Positions 17,145 to 24,921 of a stretch of DNA of 64,000 bases are shown piece by piece. Source of the DNA: Kordia sp. TARA_039_SRF (GTDB lineage Bacteria; Bacteroidota; Bacteroidia; Flavobacteriales; Flavobacteriaceae). The stretch covers positions 62,001-126,000 of the forward strand of contig SMNH02000004.1 of the NCBI GenBank assembly GCA_006383075.2, written 5' to 3'. Numbering within the stretch: position 1 is the stretch's first letter; every line of letters begins with the position of its first letter. The notes beneath the pieces were generated by a model. That model ran no database searches. It was not told where the DNA came from and was given only the letters and a program-made list of their open reading frames with translations. The translations under genes and the position numbers were made by a program.

Positions 17145-17520
17145 CATTATATCACAACAAACACTTTTTGATGTTTCCATTCAGTTGACTGGAACAATAG
17201 AAAATGTATTTGATTTTGCTCAAGAGAATAGTTTGTCAATCACAGATTCTTTGGATATAAATACTAAAGTTGTTATGCCAAATAAAAAATTTGAGCAGAA
17301 TTTGACAAAGGAATATTATTCTAAAAACAATCTCAAACCGTCAACTGATATTTCTTTTGATCAGGTTACAGATTTAGAAGGTATAGATTATTGGATTATA
17401 GAAGAGAATTTTATTGTTCAAGGAGGAATTGGACAAACTTCTGTGGGAGAATTTCAAATAGATTCCAATATGGATACACTAGGAGATATGATAGTAGAAC
17501 AATCACTAATAATTAATTAA
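17128..17520 (+). CDS. LysM-like tail protein (gpX-type)
   Basis: The 130-residue protein starts at ATG 17128, overlapping the holin end. The N-terminal part (IISQQTLFDVSIQLTGTIENVFDFAQENSLSITDSLDINTKVVMP) matches the LysM-like pattern of tail protein X, including the conserved NxLxITDxL region. The remainder is an extended acidic segment. Tail X proteins bind glycan or form part of the baseplate. It is joined directly (TAA-ATG) to the next gene. Confidence 0.7.
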   Translation: MSQKINIISQQTLFDVSIQLTGTIENVFDFAQENSLSITDSLDINTKVVMPNKKFEQNLTKEYYSKNNLKPSTDISFDQVTDLEGIDYWIIEENFIVQGGIGQTSVGEFQIDSNMDTLGDMIVEQSLIIN

Positions 17521-17829
17521 ATGGTAAAGAATAGAGAAACGCTTAAAGAATACTTTAGCACAGGAAAAAAACCAACACAAGGACAATTTGCAGACCTCAT
17601 TGATAGTATGCAACATGTTCAAGATGAACAAATAGTAAAATTTGGTCAATTCAAAATATTTAAGCATCCAAATAACAATGAAGCGACTCTTCAACCATCC
17701 GATAGAGTTCAGGGATGGTTTGATAGCGAAACTTTTTTTGAATCGGCAATTTATCTAGGTGGCGATAAAACCGATATTTCAAATTGGAATGTAATAATTG
17801 ACTCTAAGCCATTCGAACAAGCAGAATAA
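17521..17829 (+). CDS. Tail-fibre associated small protein
   Basis: The 102-residue protein begins directly after the preceding TAA. Its first 40 residues carry the ETLKEYFSTGKKPTQGQFADLIDS motif that recurs at the N-terminus of Bacteroidetes phage tail-fibre and adaptor proteins. The rest is a short beta domain. Likely an adaptor between baseplate and fibre. The family is recognised only by this repeating motif. Confidence 0.6.
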   Translation: MVKNRETLKEYFSTGKKPTQGQFADLIDSMQHVQDEQIVKFGQFKIFKHPNNNEATLQPSDRVQGWFDSETFFESAIYLGGDKTDISNWNVIIDSKPFEQAE

Positions 17830-17844
17830 AAACAAACACATATT

Positions 17845-19077
17845 ATGAGAAAAATCAAAATTTTCGCGATATTATTCTTAATCGCATCAACCACAATTGC
17901 ACAACATGCTAGATTTAATAAGAGAGTAAAAATGCTTAATGTTCCTCAGGGAGAACCAACCGATAGTGTATTGGTGTTAAAATCAAACGGATTAGTTCGG
18001 TATGTAAAACAATCTGATTTAAGTACACCTCAGTTAAGTTACTCCAACGGACTTAATCAAAGCAACGGAGTTGTATCACTTGGAGGAACATTAACCGCTG
18101 ATACAGTCATCGACGGTGACTATGAATTAGAACTTGGAGGCAGCCTACTTCTCCAGCGAGAGCTATCGGTTAATTCTTTAATCAATTACAACGGAGTTAA
18201 TGCCACTGGAGATATTCAAAATGAAATTGTTGTAATCGGACCAAATAATACATTATACAAGTCTATTTTAACAATCGATGATTTACAAAGACAGATTACA
18301 CCATCAGTCAATTTAGTAAGTTACACGCCAAGAGATGGGGAATTATTTAGAGATGCAAATGAACAAAACACTTTAAAATTTTATAACGGCGGTATCATGT
18401 ATAAAGTCATGCTTGAATCGTTAGAGGATCTATATGGAGTTGCCCTATCTCAAGCTAATAATAGCTACATTGCATATGAAGATTATGCACCACAACCAAA
18501 CGTTGATTTTACAGCCAAAATTGTATTTAAGCCTCAAGACATATCAGCAGGATCACAACTTGTTCTCTTAAGTCGTTTTGGCGGAACTACAGGAATTTGT
18601 CTGCAAATAAAAAACCCTTTACTATCAGGAGATCCCACTGAATTAGTTTTCCAATTTGGTGATGCTAGTAATATAATTGTAAGAAACATTGATGATTTAA
18701 TTCTTGGAGATGTCTACACATTAGAAATAGGATATAGTGGAAGAGATGGTGCTTTTTCAAAAATGAAAATTAATGGAGTATCTGTGCTAGAAAATGCAGG
18801 TGGTGGAAATAGTACCTTTGATAAAAACTACAATATTGATTACACATCATCAGAATTCACCAGCAGAAATATCAACTCGCTATACTCAAACATTTTTGCA
18901 GGCATCCCTTCCACGCCAGATATTAGAGGATCATTTGATTTATTTGAAATGACCTATGCATTTGGTGTAAATAATCAAATATTTGAAATTGAAGAAAACA
19001 CGGGTATCACAACTGAATCAAATCAAGGTGTTACTGCTGATTTACTAGGTACGGTACAATGGGTTAATAAAAACTAG
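17845..19077 (+). CDS. Phage-encoded LamG-like protein with signal peptide
   Basis: The 410-residue protein has a clear Sec signal peptide (MRKIKIFAILFLIASTTIA, cut before QHARF). This is followed by a beta-rich shaft-like region (residues 25-170) and a concanavalin/LamG-like domain (about 195-390, with NVDFTAKIVFKPQDIS and LEIGYSGRDGAF). Genes on both sides are tail or baseplate genes on the same strand. Cytoplasmically assembled tail proteins do not normally carry signal peptides, so this may be surface-displayed in the lysogen or during lysis, or a moron. Alternatively the segment may be an N-terminal anchor retained on the virion. Confidence 0.7.
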   Translation: MRKIKIFAILFLIASTTIAQHARFNKRVKMLNVPQGEPTDSVLVLKSNGLVRYVKQSDLSTPQLSYSNGLNQSNGVVSLGGTLTADTVIDGDYELELGGSLLLQRELSVNSLINYNGVNATGDIQNEIVVIGPNNTLYKSILTIDDLQRQITPSVNLVSYTPRDGELFRDANEQNTLKFYNGGIMYKVMLESLEDLYGVALSQANNSYIAYEDYAPQPNVDFTAKIVFKPQDISAGSQLVLLSRFGGTTGICLQIKNPLLSGDPTELVFQFGDASNIIVRNIDDLILGDVYTLEIGYSGRDGAFSKMKINGVSVLENAGGGNSTFDKNYNIDYTSSEFTSRNINSLYSNIFAGIPSTPDIRGSFDLFEMTYAFGVNNQIFEIEENTGITTESNQGVTADLLGTVQWVNKN

Positions 19078-19079
19078 AA

Positions 19080-20000
19080 ATGGCACGTTCGATTAATGAA
19101 ATACAAGAATCATTATTGCAAGCCAAAGAGCAAGCATCGGAATTGTCTGCTTTAGAGGTGTTGACAGAATCAGAGTTAAATACTTTAGAGAATGTCAACA
19201 CCACTTCTAAAGTGGCACTTTGGAGACTTTGGCTATATATACAAGCCGTAGGTATATGGATTTTAGAAAAACTCTTAGATATTACAAAAGATGAAATCAT
19301 TAAAGTAAATGATGAAAAGCAGATTCACAATCGAGAATGGTACCGCAATCAAGCACTCAATTTTCAGCTAGGATATGATTTGGACGAACTCACTAGAGCC
19401 TATGATAATTCTAATCTAGATACTGATCAAATAGCGGGATCCAAAATCATAAAGCATGCCTCAATAGTAAAAAGAGTTACACAAGGTCGTGGAAGTGTGA
19501 TTGTAAAGGTTGCTACTGAAGATGGAGATGGAGAAAGAATTCCATTAAATCAAATCCAGATGGAAGCCTTTACAGATTATATGAATGAAATCACTGATGC
19601 AGGTACAATTATCATTCCCCAATCTGGTGTAGCGGATGACATTAAAATGGAAATTGATGTTTATTTCGATCCTGAGATAATGTCAAACACAGGTCAGCTA
19701 TTGGATGGTAGCAGCGAAACTCCTGTTGTAGATAGCATCAACGAATTTCTTCGCTCTATCAACTTCAATGGTATTTATATCAAGACAGAAAACAAACTAG
19801 AACTGGAAAAAGTAAGTGGAGTAAAATACGCAGTTATCAAGTCCGCTAGCTCAAAATATGGCTTGTATAATTATCAAGATGATACTATTCAAAATGCAGG
19901 TCTTATCAATGAATTTAGAAATGCAGAATCAGGATATTTTAAATTAGATATAGAAAACACCATTATTAATTATATAGCACTTGAACAACAATATTTATAA
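19080..20000 (+). CDS. Baseplate J-like wedge protein
   Basis: This 306-residue protein starts MARSINEIQESLL, the usual N-terminus of gpJ/Mu gp47-like wedge proteins in Bacteroidetes phages. It then has VTQGRGSVIVKVATEDGDG (about residues 135-160) and the long C-terminal beta/alpha region with DIKMEIDVYFDP and SINEFLRSINFNGIYI. It overlaps the next gene by 20 bp. Baseplate J proteins form the wedge scaffold that joins sheath and fibres. Confidence 0.75.
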   Translation: MARSINEIQESLLQAKEQASELSALEVLTESELNTLENVNTTSKVALWRLWLYIQAVGIWILEKLLDITKDEIIKVNDEKQIHNREWYRNQALNFQLGYDLDELTRAYDNSNLDTDQIAGSKIIKHASIVKRVTQGRGSVIVKVATEDGDGERIPLNQIQMEAFTDYMNEITDAGTIIIPQSGVADDIKMEIDVYFDPEIMSNTGQLLDGSSETPVVDSINEFLRSINFNGIYIKTENKLELEKVSGVKYAVIKSASSKYGLYNYQDDTIQNAGLINEFRNAESGYFKLDIENTIINYIALEQQYL

Positions 20001-20493
20001 TATAAATTTTGTCAAATTAATCATTTGGCTATTACCTTCATTCTTGAGAAGAGTACGACAAATTTCATTTTTGAAAGTACTTTTTGTACCTATTGAAGAG
20101 CTATATGAAAGTTTAATGCTTTTCAGAGATGATGAATTATATAAAGCACGGCATAATTCTCAGATAATTTCCTTGCGAAAAGTCTTGAATGATTACTTTG
20201 ATCCCACTCTTAGGCGAATTGAGGTTAAAAACGCGGTATTGACATTTCCAACATATTTTTATGAAGAACAGGACAATCAGCCTGTAATTTTCAGCGAGGA
20301 AAGTGACAACGCTCCTGTGTTGTTTTTTGAAGAGGAGGACTTCAATGGCGGTGAAGCGGATTTCTTTGTTTTAATACCTCCAGATATCGTTCCAACATCA
20401 AATACCGCAGCTGAAGGATTTTTTCTTCAGATAAAAGCCAAAATTGACTATTTCAAATTATTCTCAAAAACTTATCAAATCATACAAACATGA
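19981..20493 (+). CDS. Baseplate protein, gp48/gpI-like
   Basis: The 170-residue protein appears to start at TTG 19981, overlapping the J-like gene, because conserved-looking sequence (NFVKLIIWLLPSFLRRVRQISFLKVL) begins near residue 9, well before the first ATG. Aromatic/acidic repeats QDNQPVIFSEESDNAPVLFFEEED lie around residues 97-125. In Mu, gp48 follows the J homologue and precedes the fibre gene, as here. The role in fibre attachment is inferred from order. Confidence 0.65.
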   Translation: MNNNIYNINFVKLIIWLLPSFLRRVRQISFLKVLFVPIEELYESLMLFRDDELYKARHNSQIISLRKVLNDYFDPTLRRIEVKNAVLTFPTYFYEEQDNQPVIFSEESDNAPVLFFEEEDFNGGEADFFVLIPPDIVPTSNTAAEGFFLQIKAKIDYFKLFSKTYQIIQT

Positions 20494-21224
20494 ATCATCT
20501 CAATATTGAAACTAGTGGTTTTCCAGCTACAAACTACACATGGCGTTTTTTGCAAAATGCTTATCAGGAGGTTATAAATGCACTAACAAATGTTGTGGGA
20601 GATAACCTTATCATAAGCGGAGTCAATCAGTATTCAACCAATCAAATAAGTGATGGATTTATTATTTACAACGGAGAATTGCTTTTGTTTCAAGGTGGAA
20701 TCATTTCTTCCAATGTTATTATTGTAGAGGAAGTAGAGTTTAGAAACTACAATCAGGATAATAATAATGACCAACAGGGAGACTCTCATCCAACCTACAT
20801 TACAAGATATGCCAAATGTGGTTCTGGTGAAGGTCAGTTTCCTCTATCTTCGTTAACTAGAATTGACACAGTAAAGCAATTATCAGAATTTGAACAAATC
20901 CAGTCCGATTGGAATCAAAGCGTTTCAACAGAGCCTGATTTCATAAGAAATAAGCCTACCAACTTTTTGCAAATTTTGAAAAAGGGAACGGTGAGTGTTG
21001 GTGATGTTGCTAATGATCAATCTGTGACCGTTGCGATATCTCCTCCAATATCCTCTAATTACATGGTGATTCCCACTATTGTTTCAAACGGAACAGCTGC
21101 TTTTGATAATGATTTGAGAATTATTGTAGAACAGAAAGCATCGACTTTCTTTAAATTATCAATAGCAGAAGCAAGTGGAGCTGTGCAAAATGTTTCAGTA
21201 GATTACATTTTGATACCGCTTTAA
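20490..21224 (+). CDS. Tail fibre protein
   Basis: The 244-residue protein is the last of the structural operon and overlaps the preceding gene by 4 bp. It has LIISGVNQYSTNQISDGFIIYNGELLLFQGG (about residues 42-73), a motif common in Bacteroidetes phage fibre proteins, plus a C-terminal all-beta domain that would form the receptor-binding tip. It is much shorter than Mu gpS. The signal-peptide protein at 17845 may be part of the same fibre system. Confidence 0.65.
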   Translation: MNHLNIETSGFPATNYTWRFLQNAYQEVINALTNVVGDNLIISGVNQYSTNQISDGFIIYNGELLLFQGGIISSNVIIVEEVEFRNYNQDNNNDQQGDSHPTYITRYAKCGSGEGQFPLSSLTRIDTVKQLSEFEQIQSDWNQSVSTEPDFIRNKPTNFLQILKKGTVSVGDVANDQSVTVAISPPISSNYMVIPTIVSNGTAAFDNDLRIIVEQKASTFFKLSIAEASGAVQNVSVDYILIPL

Positions 21225-21245
21225 AAAACCCTCAGATTTTAGCTG

Positions 21246-21339
21246 TGACCAAACAAACTAAAAAAATACATCGATTAAGACATATACTGAGGGCGTAAAC
21301 CTTAATATGTTTAATTCAATGTATTTGTTTGTTTGGTCA
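21246..21339. repeat. Long inverted repeat between fibre gene and methylase
   Basis: Perfect 13-bp arms TGACCAAACAAAC (21246-21258) and GTTTGTTTGGTCA (21327-21339) enclose further pairing (AATACAT 21265-21271 with ATGTATT 21319-21325). Inside is a hairpin at 21281-21309 (TGAGG with CCTTA, loop GCGTAAA). It can end transcription of the tail operon or form a stable RNA. A related core sequence occurs at 40699-40720. Confidence 0.7.
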
Positions 21340-21365
21340 ATACAAATATAGCTAAATAATGAGAT

Positions 21366-22199
21366 ATGAAACAAGATGGTTTAAAAACGCCTATATCATA
21401 CTATGGCGGAAAGCAAAACCTAATTCCTACCATCCTTCCCCTTTTTCCAAAACACAAATTATACGCTGAAGTGTTCGTTGGCGGCGGAGCTATTTTCTGG
21501 GCAAAACCACCTAGCGAAATAGAAATTATTAATGATACCAATCGAGAGCTTATTAATTTTTATGAAGTAGTTCAGAACGAATACGTAGATCTAGAGAAGA
21601 TGATACGAATCAGCTTGCATTCACGTTCATTGCATAATGACGCATCGGTTATCTACAACAATCCTCACATGTTCAAACGAATCGAGCGTGCGTGGGCGGT
21701 TTGGGTTACAGCAGCTCAAAGCTTCAGTTCTATGCTAGATGGATCATGGGGTTATGATAGATCCAAAGGTACAACCTCACATAAGATAACCAGGAAGCGA
21801 GATTCATTTTCAATTGATTATGCCCTTCGAATTCAAAATGTTCAAATTGAGTGTACTGATGCACTTCGCATTATACGCTCGAGAGATTCTAAAGAATCAT
21901 TTTTCTACTGTGACCCGCCGTATTTTAACAGCGATTGCGGACATTATGATGGGTATAGTAAAGATGACTTTGAAAACCTCTTAAAAACGCTCTCAGGCAT
22001 TCAGGGAAAGTTTTTAATGTCGAGTTATCCAAGTGATATTTTAAGGGAGTACACAAAAGAATACGGGTGGAATACTAAAAAGTTAGAACAGACTGTGAGT
22101 GTTGCAAATAATAGCGGAAAACCACAAAAGAAAAAGATTGAAGTGTTGACGGCTAATTATGATTTGAATAACCCAAGAGAGGATCTAAGGCTGTTTTGA
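21366..22199 (+). CDS. DNA adenine methylase, D12 class (Dam-like)
   Basis: The 277-residue methyltransferase has the D12-class order: motif with YYGGKQNLIP (11-21), SAM-binding VFVGGGAIFW (36-45) and catalytic DPPY at 183-186. Dam-family enzymes make N6-methyladenine. There is no partner restriction enzyme, so it is solitary. Placed at the distal end of the phage genome like Mu mom, it probably protects phage DNA from host restriction. The target sequence cannot be read from the gene. Confidence 0.9.
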   Translation: MKQDGLKTPISYYGGKQNLIPTILPLFPKHKLYAEVFVGGGAIFWAKPPSEIEIINDTNRELINFYEVVQNEYVDLEKMIRISLHSRSLHNDASVIYNNPHMFKRIERAWAVWVTAAQSFSSMLDGSWGYDRSKGTTSHKITRKRDSFSIDYALRIQNVQIECTDALRIIRSRDSKESFFYCDPPYFNSDCGHYDGYSKDDFENLLKTLSGIQGKFLMSSYPSDILREYTKEYGWNTKKLEQTVSVANNSGKPQKKKIEVLTANYDLNNPREDLRLF

Positions 22200-22208
22200 T
22201 ATTATTAG

Positions 22209-22216
22209 TATCTTTG
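22209..22216 (+). promoter_or_regulatory. Promoter -7 box for the 76-aa ORF
   Basis: TATCTTTG matches the Bacteroidetes -7 consensus and lies 17 nt before the ATG at 22234. It sits just after the methylase stop, so the small gene may be expressed on its own, including in the lysogen. Confidence 0.6.
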
Positions 22217-22233
22217 ATAAAACCTAAAGATTT

Positions 22234-22464
22234 ATGATAAAAGAACTTCGCGAATTAGATATAGTTAAGCAATTAGAAGCAGAAGGTTTTACTGTGCATT
22301 TAGTCCATTATGAAGAACTAAATCAAGTTCATTTTAGTCTTAGTAAAGGAAATTTGACATCAAGTCTCAATAAATATCAAACAAACTTAGAAATTGATTT
22401 GTTTATTTTAATGCTTAATATACAGAAAGATGCATTAACTTCACATAGCATGTTCGTATCCTAA
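22234..22464 (+). CDS. Small phage-end protein, unknown
   Basis: The 76-residue protein has its own promoter. The sequence is a compact alpha/beta pattern (IKELRELDIVKQLEAEGFTVHLVHYEELNQVHFSLSK) without membrane segment or metal motif. It converges on, and overlaps by 24 bp, the gene on the other strand. Small genes at the distal end of Mu-like prophages are often morons expressed in the lysogen, a role that fits but is not shown. Confidence 0.5.
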   Translation: MIKELRELDIVKQLEAEGFTVHLVHYEELNQVHFSLSKGNLTSSLNKYQTNLEIDLFILMLNIQKDALTSHSMFVS

Positions 22465-22809
22465 TTTGTGAAGTCTTGAAGCATCAGATGGACAAACCAC
22501 CCAGTAACGATTATCACAACCAAGCATAACCATACTCATTTTTGAAGTGTTTTTCGCCCATCTGAATGCCCTATTTCTATCGTTAAAACGGCTAGGTTCA
22601 TACCTCAGTTTTAATACATCCTTATACTTCAGAAAGCCATGCTTGAGACCAAAACTTATCGCTTCATCTTCAGTGTAAAATCTATAACCAGGGTCGTGAG
22701 TTCCTTCTTTTGATTCGATGTAGAAAAGTGGATAATCTTGATTTTTTTTGTTTTCCTTAAAGCTTTTGACTAGATATTTAGTATTTTCGATCGGCTTGTA
22801 AACAGACAT
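22441..22809 (-). CDS. Unknown 122-aa phage-end protein
   Basis: A soluble, basic and aromatic-rich protein with a KEGTHDPGYRFYTEDEAISFGLKHGF segment and a C-terminal CDNRYWVVCPSDASRLHKLGY segment. The second resembles small single-domain phage or mobile-element proteins in which an aromatic cluster forms a binding surface. A near-consensus -7 box (TGTCTTTG on the coding strand, 22842-22849) lies upstream. It reads toward the prophage interior. Function unknown. Confidence 0.55.
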   Translation of the reverse strand: MSVYKPIENTKYLVKSFKENKKNQDYPLFYIESKEGTHDPGYRFYTEDEAISFGLKHGFLKYKDVLKLRYEPSRFNDRNRAFRWAKNTSKMSMVMLGCDNRYWVVCPSDASRLHKLGYEHAM

Positions 22810-22906
22810 AATTTTTGTTTTTAATTATATCTAAGTTAGCTACAAAGACACTAACATCCTCATTAACATTGTTATGTGAATGTTATGAGTACTAGCTTAA
22901 AAAAAA

Positions 22907-22943
22907 TGTATAATTCGTTTTATCTAATTGTACAATTCGTTTT
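22907..22943 (+). repeat. Direct repeats with 22-bp period, candidate phage right end
   Basis: TGTATAATTCGTTTT (22907-22921) and TGTACAATTCGTTTT (22929-22943) differ at one base and start exactly 22 bp apart. They lie after the last phage gene and within about 20 bp of the start of a chromosomal interspersed repeat. Tandem 22-bp sites at the genome end are how MuA-type transposases bind. An inverted repeat (CATTaACAT with ATGTgAATG, 22861-22882) lies just inside. Confidence 0.5.
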
Positions 22944-22961
22944 GCCGATTATAAGAAATTG

Positions 22962-23211
22962 TTTCTTTTCAATAAAATAAATGTTTAAAAAATTAAAAAT
23001 CAGCTATTTACTTTCTTGTTCTTTGCTTGCCCAAAGAAAAGAAACAAAAGAAAGGGCACTTTTCCAGAGGTGTTTTTGCTTTTCTCTTTAGGGAGAAAAC
23101 CAAAACCGCAGGAATTTTTCTAAATTTCTTCCAAGGCTTCAGAAATTTTTAACGAAAAATTCCTGCTACACTGCGGAAAAGAAAAACTACCATTGATTTT
23201 TATGTCGAAAT
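22962..23211 (+). repeat. Interspersed palindromic repeat, copy A
   Basis: About 250 bp are closely related to 48942-49190 in the same orientation. The last 90 bp fold into a long stem (CCGCAGGAATTTTTC with GAAAAATTCCTG...CGG) enclosing a second stem (AAATTTCT with AGAAATTT). Two shorter hairpins (TTTCTT/AAGAAA and TTTTCTC/GAGAAAA) lie before it. No coding frame. It occupies most of the 440-bp gap 22810-23249. Confidence 0.8.
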
Positions 23212-23249
23212 CACGTTAATTACTAAAAAATGTTGCTTGGATGATTGTA

Positions 23250-24122
23250 TCAAGTAGACTTTTTAGTTGCTGAAAAATAGGTGTTAAAATCGTTTAATTT
23301 TGAACGCGATACGGGAACTGTGTCAGTATACTTTTGAAGTGTCAACTGATATCCTTGCGCATTTCCTTTACACTCAATTATTTTGTCCAAATTCACCAAA
23401 TAGGAGCGATGTGTTTTGTAGATATTTGAAAAATTCTGTAGTTGATTCTCCAAATCTTTCAGTGTAATGCGTACCAATGTTTTGACGACTTTATCATGTT
23501 GTTCGAGGAAGATTTCGGTGTAATTACTTTCTACTTTGGCGAATAGAAAATCTTGTATGTGAAATTGAAAATCGCTTCCAGAAATCTGACAAATTCGGGA
23601 TTTTTTTATTATGTTTTCAGGTTTTGAAAAAGAGAGCTTTTCTAAACTTTTACTGTGTTTTTGAATCAGTCGCTGCAAATTTAGCGGTAAAATTATCAGC
23701 AATAACAGCACGCCAACCATAAACGAATTGCGAACTTCTTCATATAAATAACGAAACGACCAATTGTTTGGATTGTCATAAATAATATCGCGCACCAAAA
23801 AACTACCAACACCAATCAATATGAGCGCAATGCTCAAATGCAGCATTTCTTTGCCAATAGTCCAGCGAGAATCGTCTTTGATGGTGGCGTTTACTATCGT
23901 AAAATATAAAAACACAATCGGAATTGGCAACGTGGCATGCAAAACCAAAATCCAAACGTAGCCTATTTTATGCTCTGTTGTGTTAACTTCAAACGGTTCA
24001 AATGCATATGAAAACACAAAAGCTAACAATGAAATTACGCCTAAAATGATAAGTAATTGCCGCTTGTTTCCATAGATATACGGATACGGTTCACGAAGAT
24101 ATGTTACGAGTGAGTTGCCCAA
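23250..24122 (-). CDS. Membrane-bound LytTR transcription regulator
   Basis: The 290-residue protein has four membrane segments (about residues 23-43, 56-77, 92-112, 135-152) followed by a C-terminal LytTR DNA-binding domain (185-283; LFAKVESNYTEIFL and YKTHRSYLVNLDKI are typical). It lacks a receiver domain, so it is a one-component membrane sensor. The start is a TTG at 24122; no ATG lies nearby and a consensus -7 box (TACATTTG, minus strand, 24141-24148) fits. It ends the BlaI/M23 gene group but has its own promoter. Confidence 0.88.
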   Translation of the reverse strand: MGNSLVTYLREPYPYIYGNKRQLLIILGVISLLAFVFSYAFEPFEVNTTEHKIGYVWILVLHATLPIPIVFLYFTIVNATIKDDSRWTIGKEMLHLSIALILIGVGSFLVRDIIYDNPNNWSFRYLYEEVRNSFMVGVLLLLIILPLNLQRLIQKHSKSLEKLSFSKPENIIKKSRICQISGSDFQFHIQDFLFAKVESNYTEIFLEQHDKVVKTLVRITLKDLENQLQNFSNIYKTHRSYLVNLDKIIECKGNAQGYQLTLQKYTDTVPVSRSKLNDFNTYFSATKKST

Positions 24123-24140
24123 AAATCAGTTTTTGAAACG

Positions 24141-24148
24141 CAAATGTA
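24141..24148 (-). promoter_or_regulatory. Promoter -7 box for the LytTR gene
   Basis: CAAATGTA on the plus strand reads TACATTTG on the coding strand, an exact TAnnTTTG. It lies 18 nt before the TTG start at 24122 and supports that start. Confidence 0.6.
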
Positions 24149-24172
24149 ACGGTAAGAAGCTTTGTATGACAA

Positions 24173-24874
24173 TTATTTCTTCAAAAAAGCCCGAATCTGC
24201 GAACCGATTTCTTGTATCGTTAACAATACCGCTTCGTTTTTGATGCGATTGGCAGCTTCTGCTTCGTTAACTTCGTTTTCCAGACGTTTTGATTGGAATT
24301 CTTTGGTCACAATCGTAGAAAACGGAATCAAACCTGTACGAACATCTAAAATGATGAGTTGTGTCGTGGCAAACGCTTTGATGTCAGACTTTGCAAATAG
24401 TTTATACCGCGCGTACAAATCGCTCGTAATCGCATATACAACCACAATATCCGATTGCGTACGTACGGCAGCTTCACGAATGCTGGTAAATGTTGGATTA
24501 TTGGAAATTAGCATATCTGGAATCTGTGAAACCGTAGTCACGCGAGTGGATTCTTTGAAATTCTTTCTAAATAAATCCAAATATTCTTGTTGCGATTTTA
24601 AATACTGTTCGTTGTTTCCGTAGTAATAACGTTGGTTTTGTGTGCTTTCTAGTTTTACCAACGAAACGCGTAAATTCTGCGGTAATGTGTATGTTCCGTC
24701 TAAAATTCTTTGAATGTTTTCTTCCGAAATTGTTGCTGATTGGTCATTGAATAACGATTTTGTTATCGGCGGATTAGGTTTGTAGATTCTTTGTGTTGGA
24801 TATCCAGTTCCTGTGGTTTTAATTCCGCACGAAGAAAGCGCTACTAACAAAAGTAAATACACTGTATTTTTCAT
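24173..24874 (-). CDS. Lipoprotein of unknown function
   Basis: The 233-residue protein has a lipoprotein signal peptide with lipobox LSSC at residue 16 (VALSSCGIKTTG). After a Pro-rich linker, the rest is a single alpha/beta domain with NLRVSLVKLE, SDIVVVYAITSDLYARYKLF and LIILDVRTGLIPFSTIV segments. This pattern resembles periplasmic lipoproteins of the CsgG/TolB-related kind. That likeness is loose. It lies 47 bp after the M23-LysM gene on the same strand, which suggests an envelope role. Confidence 0.75.
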   Translation of the reverse strand: MKNTVYLLLLVALSSCGIKTTGTGYPTQRIYKPNPPITKSLFNDQSATISEENIQRILDGTYTLPQNLRVSLVKLESTQNQRYYYGNNEQYLKSQQEYLDLFRKNFKESTRVTTVSQIPDMLISNNPTFTSIREAAVRTQSDIVVVYAITSDLYARYKLFAKSDIKAFATTQLIILDVRTGLIPFSTIVTKEFQSKRLENEVNEAEAANRIKNEAVLLTIQEIGSQIRAFLKK

Positions 24875-24921
24875 AGTTCGATGTTAATGTTTCATACGAA
24901 AATAAAGCAAGAAAACGAATT

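Noticed and set aside
402-21224. Contractile injection system (R-type tailocin or eCIS) instead of a phage
   Set aside because: Terminase, portal, capsid and head protease are all present and intact, which those devices lack.
22810-22960. Promoter array instead of a phage end at the 22-bp repeats
   Set aside because: The repeats lack TAnnTTTG and no rightward gene follows; a phage end fits better, though a repressor site remains possible.
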